Positions 1 to 6,256 of a DNA stretch of 8,514 nt are shown in pieces. Source of the DNA: Prevotellaceae bacterium (lineage in GTDB: Bacteria > Bacteroidota > Bacteroidia > Bacteroidales > UBA932); contig JAIRLC010000043.1 of assembly GCA_031259645.1 (NCBI GenBank), forward strand, positions 1 to 8,514. Reading direction: 5' to 3'. Every line of letters starts with the position of its first letter. The first letter of the stretch is position 1. Both the position numbers and the translations under genes were made by a program. The notes beneath the pieces were generated by a model. That model was given only the letters and a program-made list of their open reading frames with translations, was not told the origin of the DNA and made no database searches.

Positions 1-102
1 TATAGTCTGTTCACACAATAAATAAATTGGATTGAAAAACGTTTCTTCTGCAAACCCTGTGTCTTTCCAAACGGAAAAGGCAATCTTGCAGGGCTGGAAC
101 GG

Positions 103-137
103 AAAAACGGCTGTTCAAATAGAACGGCCGCTTTTTT
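103..137. terminator. Probable bidirectional intrinsic terminator
   Basis: A 9-bp stem (108-116 CGGCTGTTC pairing with 122-130 GAACGGCCG, one T-G wobble) closes a 5-nt loop. It is followed on the plus strand by TTTTTT at 132-137. The plus-strand AAAAA at 103-107 gives a T-tract on the minus strand as well, so the hairpin could stop transcription from both sides. On the minus strand it lies about 170 bp beyond the ribonuclease G stop codon and would end that operon. On the plus strand it would end a gene lying outside the window. Confidence 0.65.
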
Positions 138-231
138 CATTGTCGGGGCGGGGAAAGTCGGTAATGGCAGTGGGCGGTATTTTCGGGGAACGGAGAAAGG
201 GAGAACGGTGTAGGGGCGAATCTGTGTGCTC

Positions 232-275
232 GTCTTTTTGTCTAATGTCTAAAAGTCTATGCTCTATTGTCTGTT
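232..275. repeat. Degenerate 7-bp tandem repeat array (about GTCTATT)
   Basis: Six consecutive units of 7-8 bp can be read: GTCTTTTT (232), GTCTAAT (240), GTCTAAAA (247), GTCTATG (255), CTCTATT (262) and GTCTGTT (269). All but the fifth share GTCT at the unit start. The array is non-coding and lies about 30 bp beyond the 3' end of the ribonuclease G gene. Function is unknown; it may be a short-sequence repeat left by replication slippage. Confidence 0.5.
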
Positions 276-305
276 TTTAAATTAGTCACATTAAGGTAAC
301 CGGCG

Positions 306-1916
306 CTACCGTTTCGTTTCCGTTTCCACTTCGGGAGTGGCTTCAGCCTCGTTTTCGGTGGAAGTCATCAGCGTGAGCTTGTTTCCTTTCCCGTCTATCC
401 AGTGCGAATCGAGGTAACACATGGTATCATCGGCTTTGATACTAAACCAGCAACCATATTTCAACATCAATTTCAGCCGCCGGGAAGGGAAGCCCTGTTT
501 AAAATAGGCGGCCACATAAGGATGCACTTTTAAGGTCAAACGCTTAATCTTGCGTTGGTGGACAAAGTACACCAAGTGGTTTTTCACGGTTTCGTCGAAT
601 TGTATGGCCGGTGTGATTTTCCCGGTGCCATTGCAATTGGGACATTTTTCGTTGGTATTGATCACCGTTACAGGCCGCACACGTTGCCGCGTAAGCTGCA
701 TGAGGCCGAACTTCGAAATAGGCAGGATATTGTGTTTGGCGCGGTCGTTGGCCATGAGGTTTTTCATGTGATCGAACAAAATTTGCCGGTGTTCCGATCT
801 ATCCATGTCGATAAAATCAATCACCAGAATACCGCCCATATCGCGCAAGCGTAATTGCCGCGCTATTTCATCGGCGGCCACCATGTTCACGCCGAAAGCG
901 TGCTGTTCCTGATCTTTCGTATTTTTTAAACGGATGCCGCTGTTCACATCAATCACATGCAGCGCTTCGGTATGTTCAATAATCAGATAGGCTCCCTGGC
1001 GCAACGGCACCAATTTCCCGAAAGAGGAGCGTATTTGTTTGGATACATTAAAATAGTCAAAGATCGGCGTCTTGTTTTCATACAACTTCACAATCTTTTC
1101 CTGTTCGGGCGAAATGCCCGCCACGTATTCCTGCAATTCACGAAAAACCGTTTCATCATTCACGTGTATGGAATTGAACGACACATTCAGCAGGTCGCGC
1201 AAAATGGTAGAAGTACGGTTAATTTCACGAATCAGCAATTTAGGGCTGTCGGCCTTATGCAACTTGTCGCAACATAACACCCAACGTTTCACCAAGGCTT
1301 CCAATTCGGGCACGAGGGTGGCGGTTTTCCGGTTTTCGGCCACCGTGCGCACCACCACGCCAAAGTTGTGCGGAAGGATGCTGGTCATTAAGCGCTCCAA
1401 GCGTTTCCGCTCTTCCTTCGATGTGATTTTTTGAGAAATGTGTGTTTTGTTGGCAAACGGAATGAGTACCATATTCCGGCCGGCAATGGATATTTCGGCG
1501 GTCACACGCGCCCCTTTCGACGAAATGGGCTCTTTCACCACCTGCACCATCAACTCCTGTTCCACCGCCAGCACATCGGAAATTTTCCCTTCCTTGCCGA
1601 GAACATCCGTTATTTTTATGCGGGAGAAAAGCGTATTATCGCCCTTACCGCTAAGCAATTGCCGCGTAAGATAATGTTGTGATTTAAAATGGATGCCTAA
1701 ATCAAGGTAATGAATAAATGCATCCTTTTCATCGCCGATGTCAATGAAAGCAGCATTTAGCGCAGGGACAATACGCGTAACTTTCCCCAAAAAAATATCA
1801 CCCACCGAATAGTTCGATGTGGCGTGTTCTGTACTTAACTCTGCCAGCAGCTTATCTTCCAATAAAGCTACTGTTATTTCATTTGACGTAACGTCTATTA
1901 TTAACTCTCTTTCCAT
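306..1916 (-). CDS. rng: Ribonuclease G/E family endoribonuclease
   Basis: A 536-residue cytoplasmic endoribonuclease of the RNase E/G family, which cuts single-stranded A/U-rich RNA in rRNA maturation and mRNA decay. The N-terminus (about 36-125) is an S1 RNA-binding domain beginning SVGDIFLGKV and containing NAAFIDIG and DAFIHYLDLG. The DNase I-like catalytic part carries VIDVNSG (321-327, D323) and GGILVIDFIDM (361-371, D367), matching the two metal-binding aspartates of the family. CPNCNGTG (425-432) is the zinc-link motif. The length is close to RNase G plus a short Glu/Thr-rich acidic tail, with no long RNase E scaffold, so I call RNase G. The ATG at 1916 has no Shine-Dalgarno sequence and an A/T-rich leader, normal in Bacteroidota. 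It follows HU and the 30-residue gene on the same strand, 75 bp after the latter, and may be co-transcribed with them. Confidence 0.95.
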   Translation of the reverse strand: MERELIIDVTSNEITVALLEDKLLAELSTEHATSNYSVGDIFLGKVTRIVPALNAAFIDIGDEKDAFIHYLDLGIHFKSQHYLTRQLLSGKGDNTLFSRIKITDVLGKEGKISDVLAVEQELMVQVVKEPISSKGARVTAEISIAGRNMVLIPFANKTHISQKITSKEERKRLERLMTSILPHNFGVVVRTVAENRKTATLVPELEALVKRWVLCCDKLHKADSPKLLIREINRTSTILRDLLNVSFNSIHVNDETVFRELQEYVAGISPEQEKIVKLYENKTPIFDYFNVSKQIRSSFGKLVPLRQGAYLIIEHTEALHVIDVNSGIRLKNTKDQEQHAFGVNMVAADEIARQLRLRDMGGILVIDFIDMDRSEHRQILFDHMKNLMANDRAKHNILPISKFGLMQLTRQRVRPVTVINTNEKCPNCNGTGKITPAIQFDETVKNHLVYFVHQRKIKRLTLKVHPYVAAYFKQGFPSRRLKLMLKYGCWFSIKADDTMCYLDSHWIDGKGNKLTLMTSTENEAEATPEVETETKR

Positions 1917-1921
1917 CTACA

Positions 1922-1953
1922 CAAAATAAACTAAACCCAAAGAATTTTACAAC
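1922..1953 (-). promoter_or_regulatory. Weak candidate promoter for rng
   Basis: On the minus strand GTTG (1953-1950), a 20-nt spacer and TTATTTTG (1929-1922) approximate the Bacteroidota pattern TTTG-N19/20-TAnnTTTG, with one mismatch in the key TA. Transcription would begin almost at the rng ATG. It may only supplement read-through from the HU promoter. Confidence 0.25.
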
Positions 1954-1991
1954 TCTTCAGGTTTTAGTCATGGTGCTAACAACTTAAAATG

Positions 1992-2084
1992 CTACTTTTT
2001 CTTTTTATGCCTGTTTTTACGAAGGCGTTTTTTACGTTTGTGCGTAGCCATTTTATGTCTCTTTCTCTTCTTTCCGCTAGGCAT
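1992..2084 (-). CDS. Tiny basic protein, AURKAIP1/COX24 (mS38/bS22-like) family
   Basis: A 30-residue reading frame starting MPSGKKRKRHKMA and ending NRHKKKK, with 18 Lys/Arg and 3 His. It is the kind of very small protein that automatic gene callers often omit. Composition and the spacing of basic residues resemble the AURKAIP1/COX24 domain, found in mitochondrial small-subunit protein mS38 and the mycobacterial small ribosomal protein bS22. By that relation I infer an rRNA-binding structural protein of the ribosome. The gene starts 19 bp after the HU stop and lies 75 bp before rng, all on one strand, which suggests co-transcription from the HU promoter. No Shine-Dalgarno precedes the ATG. 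An internal ATG at codon 12 is possible, but the start at 2084 keeps the typical MPSGKKRKRHK beginning that I recall for Bacteroidota versions. It could instead be another small ribosomal protein; the ribosomal role is not proven by sequence alone. Confidence 0.85.
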   Translation of the reverse strand: MPSGKKRKRHKMATHKRKKRLRKNRHKKKK

Positions 2085-2103
2085 AATTTAAGGGATTAAT
2101 AAA

Positions 2104-2391
2104 TTATTTTTTTACGTTGTTCTTCACCTTGTTCATGAACACCTTTGCGGGTTTAAACGCCGGGATATAATGCTCCGGAATGACAATAGTCGTATTCTTC
2201 GAAATATTCCTGGCTGTCTTTTTTGCACGTTTTTTCACAATAAAGCTACCAAAACCACGCAGATAAACGTTTTTGTCACCGGCCAAGGCGATTTTAATAG
2301 AATCCATGAAGCTTTCTACCATTTTTTGTACAGCAATTTTTTCTATTCCGGTAGTTTTAGCCACTTCGTTTACAATGTCTGCTTTTGTCAT
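2104..2391 (-). CDS. hup: HU family DNA-binding protein
   Basis: A 95-residue histone-like nucleoid protein of the HU/IHF family, which bends and compacts DNA as a dimer. The helical N-terminal half (MTKADIVNEVAKTTG) is followed by the turn and saddle motif LRGFGSF (44-50), the DNA-binding arm with ARN (60-62), and IPAFKPAKVF near the C-terminus. Length and motifs are canonical. Whether it is strictly HU or an IHF-like paralogue cannot be told from the sequence. The ATG at 2391 has an A/T-rich leader without a Shine-Dalgarno. It appears to head the HU - small basic protein - ribonuclease G unit. Confidence 0.95.
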   Translation of the reverse strand: MTKADIVNEVAKTTGIEKIAVQKMVESFMDSIKIALAGDKNVYLRGFGSFIVKKRAKKTARNISKNTTIVIPEHYIPAFKPAKVFMNKVKNNVKK

Positions 2392-2437
2392 AGTGTTAAA
2401 TTTTTTAAATACATATTATTAGTTACCCAAACAATCT

Positions 2438-2453
2438 CTTTGGTAGTCCAAAG
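2438..2453. repeat. Perfect 6-bp inverted repeat at the predicted HU mRNA 5' end
   Basis: CTTTGG (2438-2443), TAGT, CCAAAG (2448-2453) forms a 6-bp stem with a 4-nt loop, extendable by one wobble pair. The predicted transcription start of HU lies a few bases downstream of the -7 box ending at 2460, so this hairpin would be the first structure in the mRNA. It could be a 5' stabilising stem-loop or a protein-binding palindrome. Confidence 0.45.
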
Positions 2454-2459
2454 GAATTA

Positions 2460-2490
2460 CAAAGATAAAACGATTTTTACAACTTTCAAA
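2460..2490 (-). promoter_or_regulatory. Bacteroidota-type promoter of the HU gene
   Basis: On the minus strand TTTG (2490-2487), a 19-nt spacer and TATCTTTG (2467-2460) fit the primary sigma consensus of Bacteroidota, TTTG-N19/20-TAnnTTTG, exactly. The start of transcription is expected near 2452-2456, giving a leader of about 60 nt before the ATG at 2391. It is the best promoter in the window. Confidence 0.8.
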
Positions 2491-2568
2491 TTATTTCAAG
2501 CAATTAAGCAGATGCGAAATACACAATTGTCTGAAAATCAACATTTTTATTTTAAATATTTTTATTTT

Positions 2569-2600
2569 TTTAGCAAAGATTATAATTTTTACTACATTTG
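2569..2600 (+). promoter_or_regulatory. Promoter of the Lrp/AsnC gene
   Basis: TACATTTG at 2593-2600 is a perfect TAnnTTTG -7 box. The matching -33 element is only TTTAG at 2569-2573, a poor TTTG, at the right distance. Transcription would start near 2605, leaving a leader of roughly 15 nt before the ATG at 2621. The weak -33 box might mean low or activator-dependent expression, possibly autoregulation as is common for this family. Confidence 0.6.
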
Positions 2601-2620
2601 TGTTATTAATTCATTCCATT

Positions 2621-3097
2621 ATGGCACGATACAACATTGACAATTTAGACCAGAAAATCCTGGGATTTCTTATTAAAAATGCACGTATGCCTTTTCTGGA
2701 AGTGGCTCGCGAGTGTGAAATATCAGGCGCGGCCATTCATCAAAGGGTGAAAAAAATGGAAGATGCGGGCATCATTACCGGGTCAAGCCTGCAGGTTAAA
2801 CCCAAAGCCTTAGGCCTCGACGTGTGCGCGTTTGTGGGCATACATCTTAACGAAAGCAACCATTACGAAACTACAGTAGAAGCGCTAAAAATCATTTCGG
2901 AAATCGTGGAATGTCATTTTGTGACCGGGTCGTACCAGTTGTTATTGAAGGTGTATTGCCGCGACCACGAACATCTGATGGATATTTTAGTAAATACCAT
3001 CCAGCGGATTCCTAACATTCAAAAAACCGAAACACTAATTTCGCTCGACCAGACTTTTGAACGGCAAGTGTGGGTGAAAGACAAAAAAAACACGTAA
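2621..3097 (+). CDS. Lrp/AsnC family transcriptional regulator
   Basis: A 158-residue regulator of the leucine-responsive/AsnC (feast-famine) family, usually an octamer or dimer responding to an amino acid. Residues 6-55 (IDNLDQKILGFLIKNAR to GIITG) are the winged helix-turn-helix, with recognition-helix residues near SGAAIHQRVKKME. Residues about 66-145 are the ligand-binding RAM domain, with the conserved VTGSYQLLLKV at 101-111. Length is typical. I chose the ATG at 2621 over an in-frame GTG at 2600, because the GTG is the last base of the -7 box plus downstream sequence and so could hardly be in the mRNA. It is divergent from HU and ends 8 bp from the convergent YhbP-like gene. The effector and targets cannot be deduced. 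Confidence 0.92.
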   Translation: MARYNIDNLDQKILGFLIKNARMPFLEVARECEISGAAIHQRVKKMEDAGIITGSSLQVKPKALGLDVCAFVGIHLNESNHYETTVEALKIISEIVECHFVTGSYQLLLKVYCRDHEHLMDILVNTIQRIPNIQKTETLISLDQTFERQVWVKDKKNT

Positions 3098-3105
3098 AGG
3101 GAGAA

Positions 3106-3534
3106 TTATTCACGTTCCCAATAGATTTTTTTCCCAAAGCCAAGCCGGTTGTCGGTAAATTTTACCGTATGTAATTCCACAACCCACAAGGGAGCGGGCT
3201 TTAACAAGGCATAAGGGAAACGCATGAGATAGGCGCGCCGGGCTTTTTCGGCCAAGGGACCCGCAGGCTTCTGAATGATGCCCTGGAATTGTACGCCGCG
3301 CAAAATGCCCACACGCTTGGTTTCAAGAACCACGGCTCCGGCCACAAGGTTATTTTCCATCATGTCTTTCACATGACGGGTGTGCGCTTCGGAAGTAAAT
3401 ACCAACAGGCGCTCTTCGGCCATAAACGCATAAAATAAAGACGCGCACCAAGGGTTATCATTCACACTGGAAGCGAGCGTAAGCACGTGATGCTCGCACA
3501 GGAAATCAGCTATGCGCCGGTCAAATTCTTGCAT
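3106..3534 (-). CDS. yhbP: YhbP-like protein (UPF0306), pyridoxamine phosphate oxidase fold
   Basis: A 142-residue protein that matches, from memory, the Escherichia coli YhbP/UPF0306 pattern. Shared features are a HVLTLAS strand near the N-terminus (16-22), WCASLFYAF (29-37), TSEAHTRH (48-54), RGVQFQGII (79-87) and the C-terminal KFTDNRLGFGKKIYW (125-139). The family has the split-barrel fold of flavin-binding pyridoxamine 5'-phosphate oxidases, but its substrate is unknown, so no reaction is assigned. The frame extends upstream to 3684, but those codons lie antisense to the start of comF. The ATG at 3534 gives the family length and sits just after a promoter -7 box. It is convergent with the Lrp gene, with an 8-bp gap and no terminator, and divergent from comF. 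Confidence 0.85.
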   Translation of the reverse strand: MQEFDRRIADFLCEHHVLTLASSVNDNPWCASLFYAFMAEERLLVFTSEAHTRHVKDMMENNLVAGAVVLETKRVGILRGVQFQGIIQKPAGPLAEKARRAYLMRFPYALLKPAPLWVVELHTVKFTDNRLGFGKKIYWERE

Positions 3535-3535
3535 G

Positions 3536-3566
3536 TTGCAAATGTAAATAAAATTATCTAATTTCG
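3536..3566 (+). promoter_or_regulatory. Candidate promoter of comF-hutI
   Basis: TTG at 3536-3538, a 20-nt spacer and TAATTTCG at 3559-3566 approximate the TTTG-N19/20-TAnnTTTG consensus, with one mismatch in the -7 box. The predicted start of transcription falls at or beside the comF ATG at 3572, so the message would have almost no leader. Confidence 0.45.
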
Positions 3567-3570
3567 CATA
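3539..3570 (-). promoter_or_regulatory. Candidate promoter of the YhbP-like gene
   Basis: On the minus strand TACATTTG (3546-3539) is a perfect -7 box, identical to that of the Lrp gene. A TATG at 3570-3567, 20 nt upstream, is a weak -33 element. The ATG at 3534 begins only 4 nt after the box, so the mRNA would be leaderless or nearly so. It overlaps the opposing comF promoter almost completely. Confidence 0.5.
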
Positions 3571-3571
3571 T

Positions 3572-4267
3572 ATGTTGTGGGTCGAACTTATACAAAATTT
3601 TACCGCCCTCCTATTCCCAAGACATTGTGAGGCCTGTGGCTGCGCCTTGCGGGGACATGAGCGGATATTGTGCGTGCCGTGCATTTATCATCTGCCGCGC
3701 ACCAATTATTGGAAAGAAGCGGGAAACGCCATTGAACAATTATTCTGGGGAAAAGTACGCATAGAACATGCCTGCGCCCTGTTCTTCTTTGGCAAAGGAA
3801 GCCGTTATCGCAACTTGCTGCACAAATTAAAATACAACGGGAAAACAGAAATTGGGGTGGAAATGGGACGCCGGTTAGGTATGGAACTGAAAAATGCGCC
3901 TTTGTACCAAACCATCCAAACGATTATTCCCGTGCCGCTGCATCCAAAAAAACAACGTAAGCGGGGCTACAACCAAAGCGAACAAATAGCCCGCGGCATT
4001 GCCGAAGTCACCGGTTGGAGCATAGACAACAAAAGTGTAACACGCAAAATATTTACCGACACACAAACACGCAAAACGCGGCTGGAACGCTGGAAAAACG
4101 TGGCCGAAGTATTTACGGTAACACAGGCCGAAGCGCTAACCGGTAAACACGTGCTGCTGGTTGACGATGTAATTACTACCGGCGCCACTATTGAAGCGTG
4201 CGCCCAACAACTTCTCCATATAGACAACTGCAAGGTGAGCGTGGCAGCATTGGCTTGCGTAAATTAA
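3572..4267 (+). CDS. comF: ComF family phosphoribosyltransferase-like protein
   Basis: A 231-residue cytoplasmic protein of the ComF/GntX family, tied to natural DNA uptake in some bacteria. An N-terminal four-cysteine zinc site is visible (C19, C22, C34, C37, in HCEACGC and LCVPC). The middle motif IIPVPLHPKKQRKRGYNQSE spans 118-137, and the PRPP-binding loop VDDVITTGAT lies at 197-206. The start at 3572 puts the typical LLFPRHCEACG near the N-terminus. The predicted promoter would make the message nearly leaderless, so a slightly different start is possible. hutI begins 8 bp after the stop, on the same strand, and is probably co-transcribed. No other competence gene is in the window, so the role here is open. 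Confidence 0.92.
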   Translation: MLWVELIQNFTALLFPRHCEACGCALRGHERILCVPCIYHLPRTNYWKEAGNAIEQLFWGKVRIEHACALFFFGKGSRYRNLLHKLKYNGKTEIGVEMGRRLGMELKNAPLYQTIQTIIPVPLHPKKQRKRGYNQSEQIARGIAEVTGWSIDNKSVTRKIFTDTQTRKTRLERWKNVAEVFTVTQAEALTGKHVLLVDDVITTGATIEACAQQLLHIDNCKVSVAALACVN

Positions 4268-4275
4268 AAAACGAG

Positions 4276-5529
4276 ATGCTACTGATTACAAATATTAAGA
4301 AACTTATACTCGCCGAAGAAAAACCGCGAAAGTGGGTAGCCGGCGCCGGTATGGCCGCACTGCCCTGCATTGACGACGCTTTTCTGCTCATTGACGAAGG
4401 GATAATAAAAAATTTCGGGACAATGGATAAAACGCCGGGCGTGCCGGCCGGTGCAACGACTATAGACGCCGCAGGCCGCATGGTGTTCCCCTCGTTTTGC
4501 GACGCCCATACGCATCTTGTATATGCCGGAAGCCGCGAAATAGAATACAGCGATAAAATTCGCGGTTTATCTTATGGAGAAATCGCCCGGCGCGGCGGCG
4601 GTATTCTAAATTCGACCAAACAACTGCACCACACCTCTGAAGAGGAATTGTATGCGCAAGCCTTGACACGGATTAACGAACTCATCGAATTGGGCACCGG
4701 CGCTGTAGAAATCAAGAGCGGGTACGGGCTTAATACCGCCGACGAATTAAAAATGTTGCGCGTGATTAAAAAATTGAAAGAAACTACGCCGCTTACCATT
4801 CGCGCCACTTTTCTTGGCGCACACGCCGTACCCGAAGCGTACAAAGGCCGGCAGACCGCATACGTAGATCTCCTCATCAACGAAATGCTGCCGCAAGTGG
4901 CCGCCGAACATCTGGCCGACTATATCGACGTGTTTTGCGACAAGGGATTTTTCACCGTTGAAGACACGAAGCGGATATTGACGGCCGGACTGAAATACGG
5001 ATTACCGGGAAAAATACACGCCAACGAGTTGGCCTTTTCACAAGGTATTCAAACCGGCGTGAAATACGGCGCTTTGTCGGTCGATCATTTGGAATTTACG
5101 GGAAAGGAAGAAATAGCCTGCTTGCTGTCGTCCGAAACCATGCCCACGCTGTTGCCGGGCGCTGCATTTTTTCTGGGAATGAATTACCCGCCGGCGCGCG
5201 CCATGATTGATGCCGGACTGCCCATCGCGCTGGCTTCCGACTACAATCCCGGCTCATCCCCTTCGGGCGACATGAAATTTGTGCTCTCGCTGGCTTGCAT
5301 CAAAATGAAAATGCTACCCGGAGAGACCATACAGGCCGCTACGCTAAACGGCGCCTACGCCATGGGTATCAGCGACACACATGGCAGCATTGCCCGTGGA
5401 AAAACAGCCAATGTGTTTCTTACAAAACCTATTCCTTCGTATGAATTTATGCCTTATGCCTACACCACAAAGTTAGTGGACAAGGTTATTTTGAACGGTG
5501 CGGTTATTCCCCGCTCACCTCAAATTTAA
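4276..5529 (+). CDS. hutI: Imidazolonepropionase
   Basis: A 417-residue zinc amidohydrolase that hydrolyses imidazolone-5-propionate to N-formimino-L-glutamate, step three of histidine degradation. Expected metal ligands are all present: H78 and H80 in DAHTHLVYAGSRE, H248 in HANELAFSQG and D322 in ASDYNPGS. H271 in SVDHLEFTG and FLGAHAVPE (179-187) are further family marks. Length is normal. The frame stays open upstream to 4198, but that part lies inside comF; the ATG at 4276 gives the standard N-terminus. It follows comF by 8 bp. hutH, hutU and the formiminoglutamate-processing gene are absent from the window, unlike the clustered arrangement often seen. The last 26 bp overlap the 3' end of rplI on the opposite strand. 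Confidence 0.97.
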   Translation: MLLITNIKKLILAEEKPRKWVAGAGMAALPCIDDAFLLIDEGIIKNFGTMDKTPGVPAGATTIDAAGRMVFPSFCDAHTHLVYAGSREIEYSDKIRGLSYGEIARRGGGILNSTKQLHHTSEEELYAQALTRINELIELGTGAVEIKSGYGLNTADELKMLRVIKKLKETTPLTIRATFLGAHAVPEAYKGRQTAYVDLLINEMLPQVAAEHLADYIDVFCDKGFFTVEDTKRILTAGLKYGLPGKIHANELAFSQGIQTGVKYGALSVDHLEFTGKEEIACLLSSETMPTLLPGAAFFLGMNYPPARAMIDAGLPIALASDYNPGSSPSGDMKFVLSLACIKMKMLPGETIQAATLNGAYAMGISDTHGSIARGKTANVFLTKPIPSYEFMPYAYTTKLVDKVILNGAVIPRSPQI

Positions 5530-5956
5530 TTTTCACTTTCACGTCGCGGTGAAGTTTAATTTCCGCTTCATAAGTACCCACTTCCTTCACGTGGTCATCG
5601 CCGCCCAAAACAATAAGATTCCGGCGATCAACTTCAAACCCTTTAGCAGCTAAGGCTTCTGCGATTTGTATATTGTTTACCGATCCGAAAATCTTTCCGG
5701 TGCTGCTTACCTTCGCCACCACATTTACGGTAATTCCCTCGAGTTTGTTGGCCAAAGCCAAAGCCTCTTCGCGAATTTTAGCCTCCTTGTGTGCCCGCTG
5801 TTTGATGTTTTCGGCGTGTACTTTTTTCGCCGAAGGCGTAGCCAACACCGCAAAACCTTGCGGGATAAGATAATTTGAAGCATAACCGTTACGCACGGTT
5901 ACAATATCATCGGTTTGCCCTAAATTGGCAACATCCTGTTTCAATATAATTTCCAT
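5504..5956 (-). CDS. rplI: 50S ribosomal protein bL9
   Basis: A 150-residue bL9, which binds 23S rRNA near the L1 stalk base and stretches out from the subunit through a long helix. The N-terminal domain carries DDIVTVRNGYASNYLIPQGF, nearly the family signature, with Ser where most have Arg in GYARNYL. A charged helix (about 42-72) links to the C-terminal rRNA-binding domain with VSSTGKIFGSV. It is the last gene of rpsF-rpsR-rplI, 13 bp after rpsR. Its strong Shine-Dalgarno is exceptional for this phylum and is listed separately. The stop lies within the end of the convergent hutI, so there is no room for a terminator between them. Confidence 0.97.
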   Translation of the reverse strand: MEIILKQDVANLGQTDDIVTVRNGYASNYLIPQGFAVLATPSAKKVHAENIKQRAHKEAKIREEALALANKLEGITVNVVAKVSSTGKIFGSVNNIQIAEALAAKGFEVDRRNLIVLGGDDHVKEVGTYEAEIKLHRDVKVKIKFEVSGE

Positions 5957-5963
5957 AATCTGT

Positions 5964-5971
5964 CCTCCTTT
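5964..5971 (-). promoter_or_regulatory. Strong Shine-Dalgarno of rplI
   Basis: AAAGGAGG on the minus strand lies 7 nt before the rplI ATG and overlaps the rpsR stop codon. All eight bases are complementary to the canonical 16S rRNA 3' end. Apart from rpsR, the other genes in the window have no convincing Shine-Dalgarno. Confidence 0.85.
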
Positions 5972-6251
5972 ATTTGAGCAAATCGGTTACATACGGCAAT
6001 AATGCCAAGTGGCGTGCGCGTTTTATGGCTTGCGATACTTTGTGCTGAAATTTAAGCGACGTTCCGGTCAAGCGGCGGGGTAGAATTTTCCCTTGCTCGT
6101 TGAGAAATTTTTTCAGGAACTCAGCATCTTTGTAGTCCACATATTTGATACCGGCCTTTTTAAAGCGGCAATACTTCTTCTTTTTTACATCAACGGTAGG
6201 CGGGTTAAGATACCGGATTTCATTATTTGACAATGACGAATTTGTACTCAT
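5970..6251 (-). CDS. rpsR: 30S ribosomal protein bS18
   Basis: A 93-residue bS18 that binds the platform of the small subunit as a partner of bS6. The conserved core is visible in [18 protein letters not shown] (25-42), LLN-like [15 protein letters not shown] (49-63) and the basic helix [18 protein letters not shown]. About 20 residues precede the core. In Bacteroidota ribosomes bS18, with bS6 and bS21, helps bury the 3' end of 16S rRNA. rpsR starts 5 bp after the rpsF stop and 13 bp before rplI. Its Shine-Dalgarno is embedded in the end of rpsF, which suggests autogenous control (inference). Confidence 0.97.
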   Translation of the reverse strand: MSTNSSLSNNEIRYLNPPTVDVKKKKYCRFKKAGIKYVDYKDAEFLKKFLNEQGKILPRRLTGTSLKFQHKVSQAIKRARHLALLPYVTDLLK

Positions 6252-6256
6252 GGCTC

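Larger units (their letters stand above)
1..305. other. Gene-free stretch at the left edge
   Basis: I see no supportable gene here. The only long open frame (32-280, plus strand) begins at a TTG, is rich in Gly/Arg/Ser/Cys and resembles no family I know. It also runs straight through the terminator-like hairpin and the short-repeat array listed separately, so I treat it as chance. Positions 144-216 are strikingly G-rich on the plus strand, with G-runs at 145-148, 150-153, 172-174, 184-187 and 213-216. The stretch probably separates the 3' end of the ribonuclease G gene from an unseen gene to the left. Confidence 0.6.

Noticed and set aside
144..216. G-rich stretch as a G-quadruplex
   Set aside because: G-runs are present, but the spacings between runs of three or more Gs are too long for the standard four-run pattern.
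32..280. 82-codon open frame on the plus strand
   Set aside because: TTG start, no recognisable family, and it runs through a terminator-like hairpin and a repeat array; most likely chance.
295..310. Hairpin at the rng stop codon as a terminator
   Set aside because: The stem has an internal mismatch and no T-tract follows on either strand.
555..1682. Several plus-strand open frames of 73-120 codons inside rng
   Set aside because: They lie antisense to a clearly conserved ribonuclease G/E and resemble no family.
3535..3684. 50-residue N-terminal extension of the YhbP-like protein
   Set aside because: It is antisense to the start of comF, exceeds the family length, and would begin upstream of the promoter.
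4198..4275. 26-residue N-terminal extension of hutI
   Set aside because: It lies mostly inside comF and gives an N-terminus foreign to the family; the ATG at 4276 fits.
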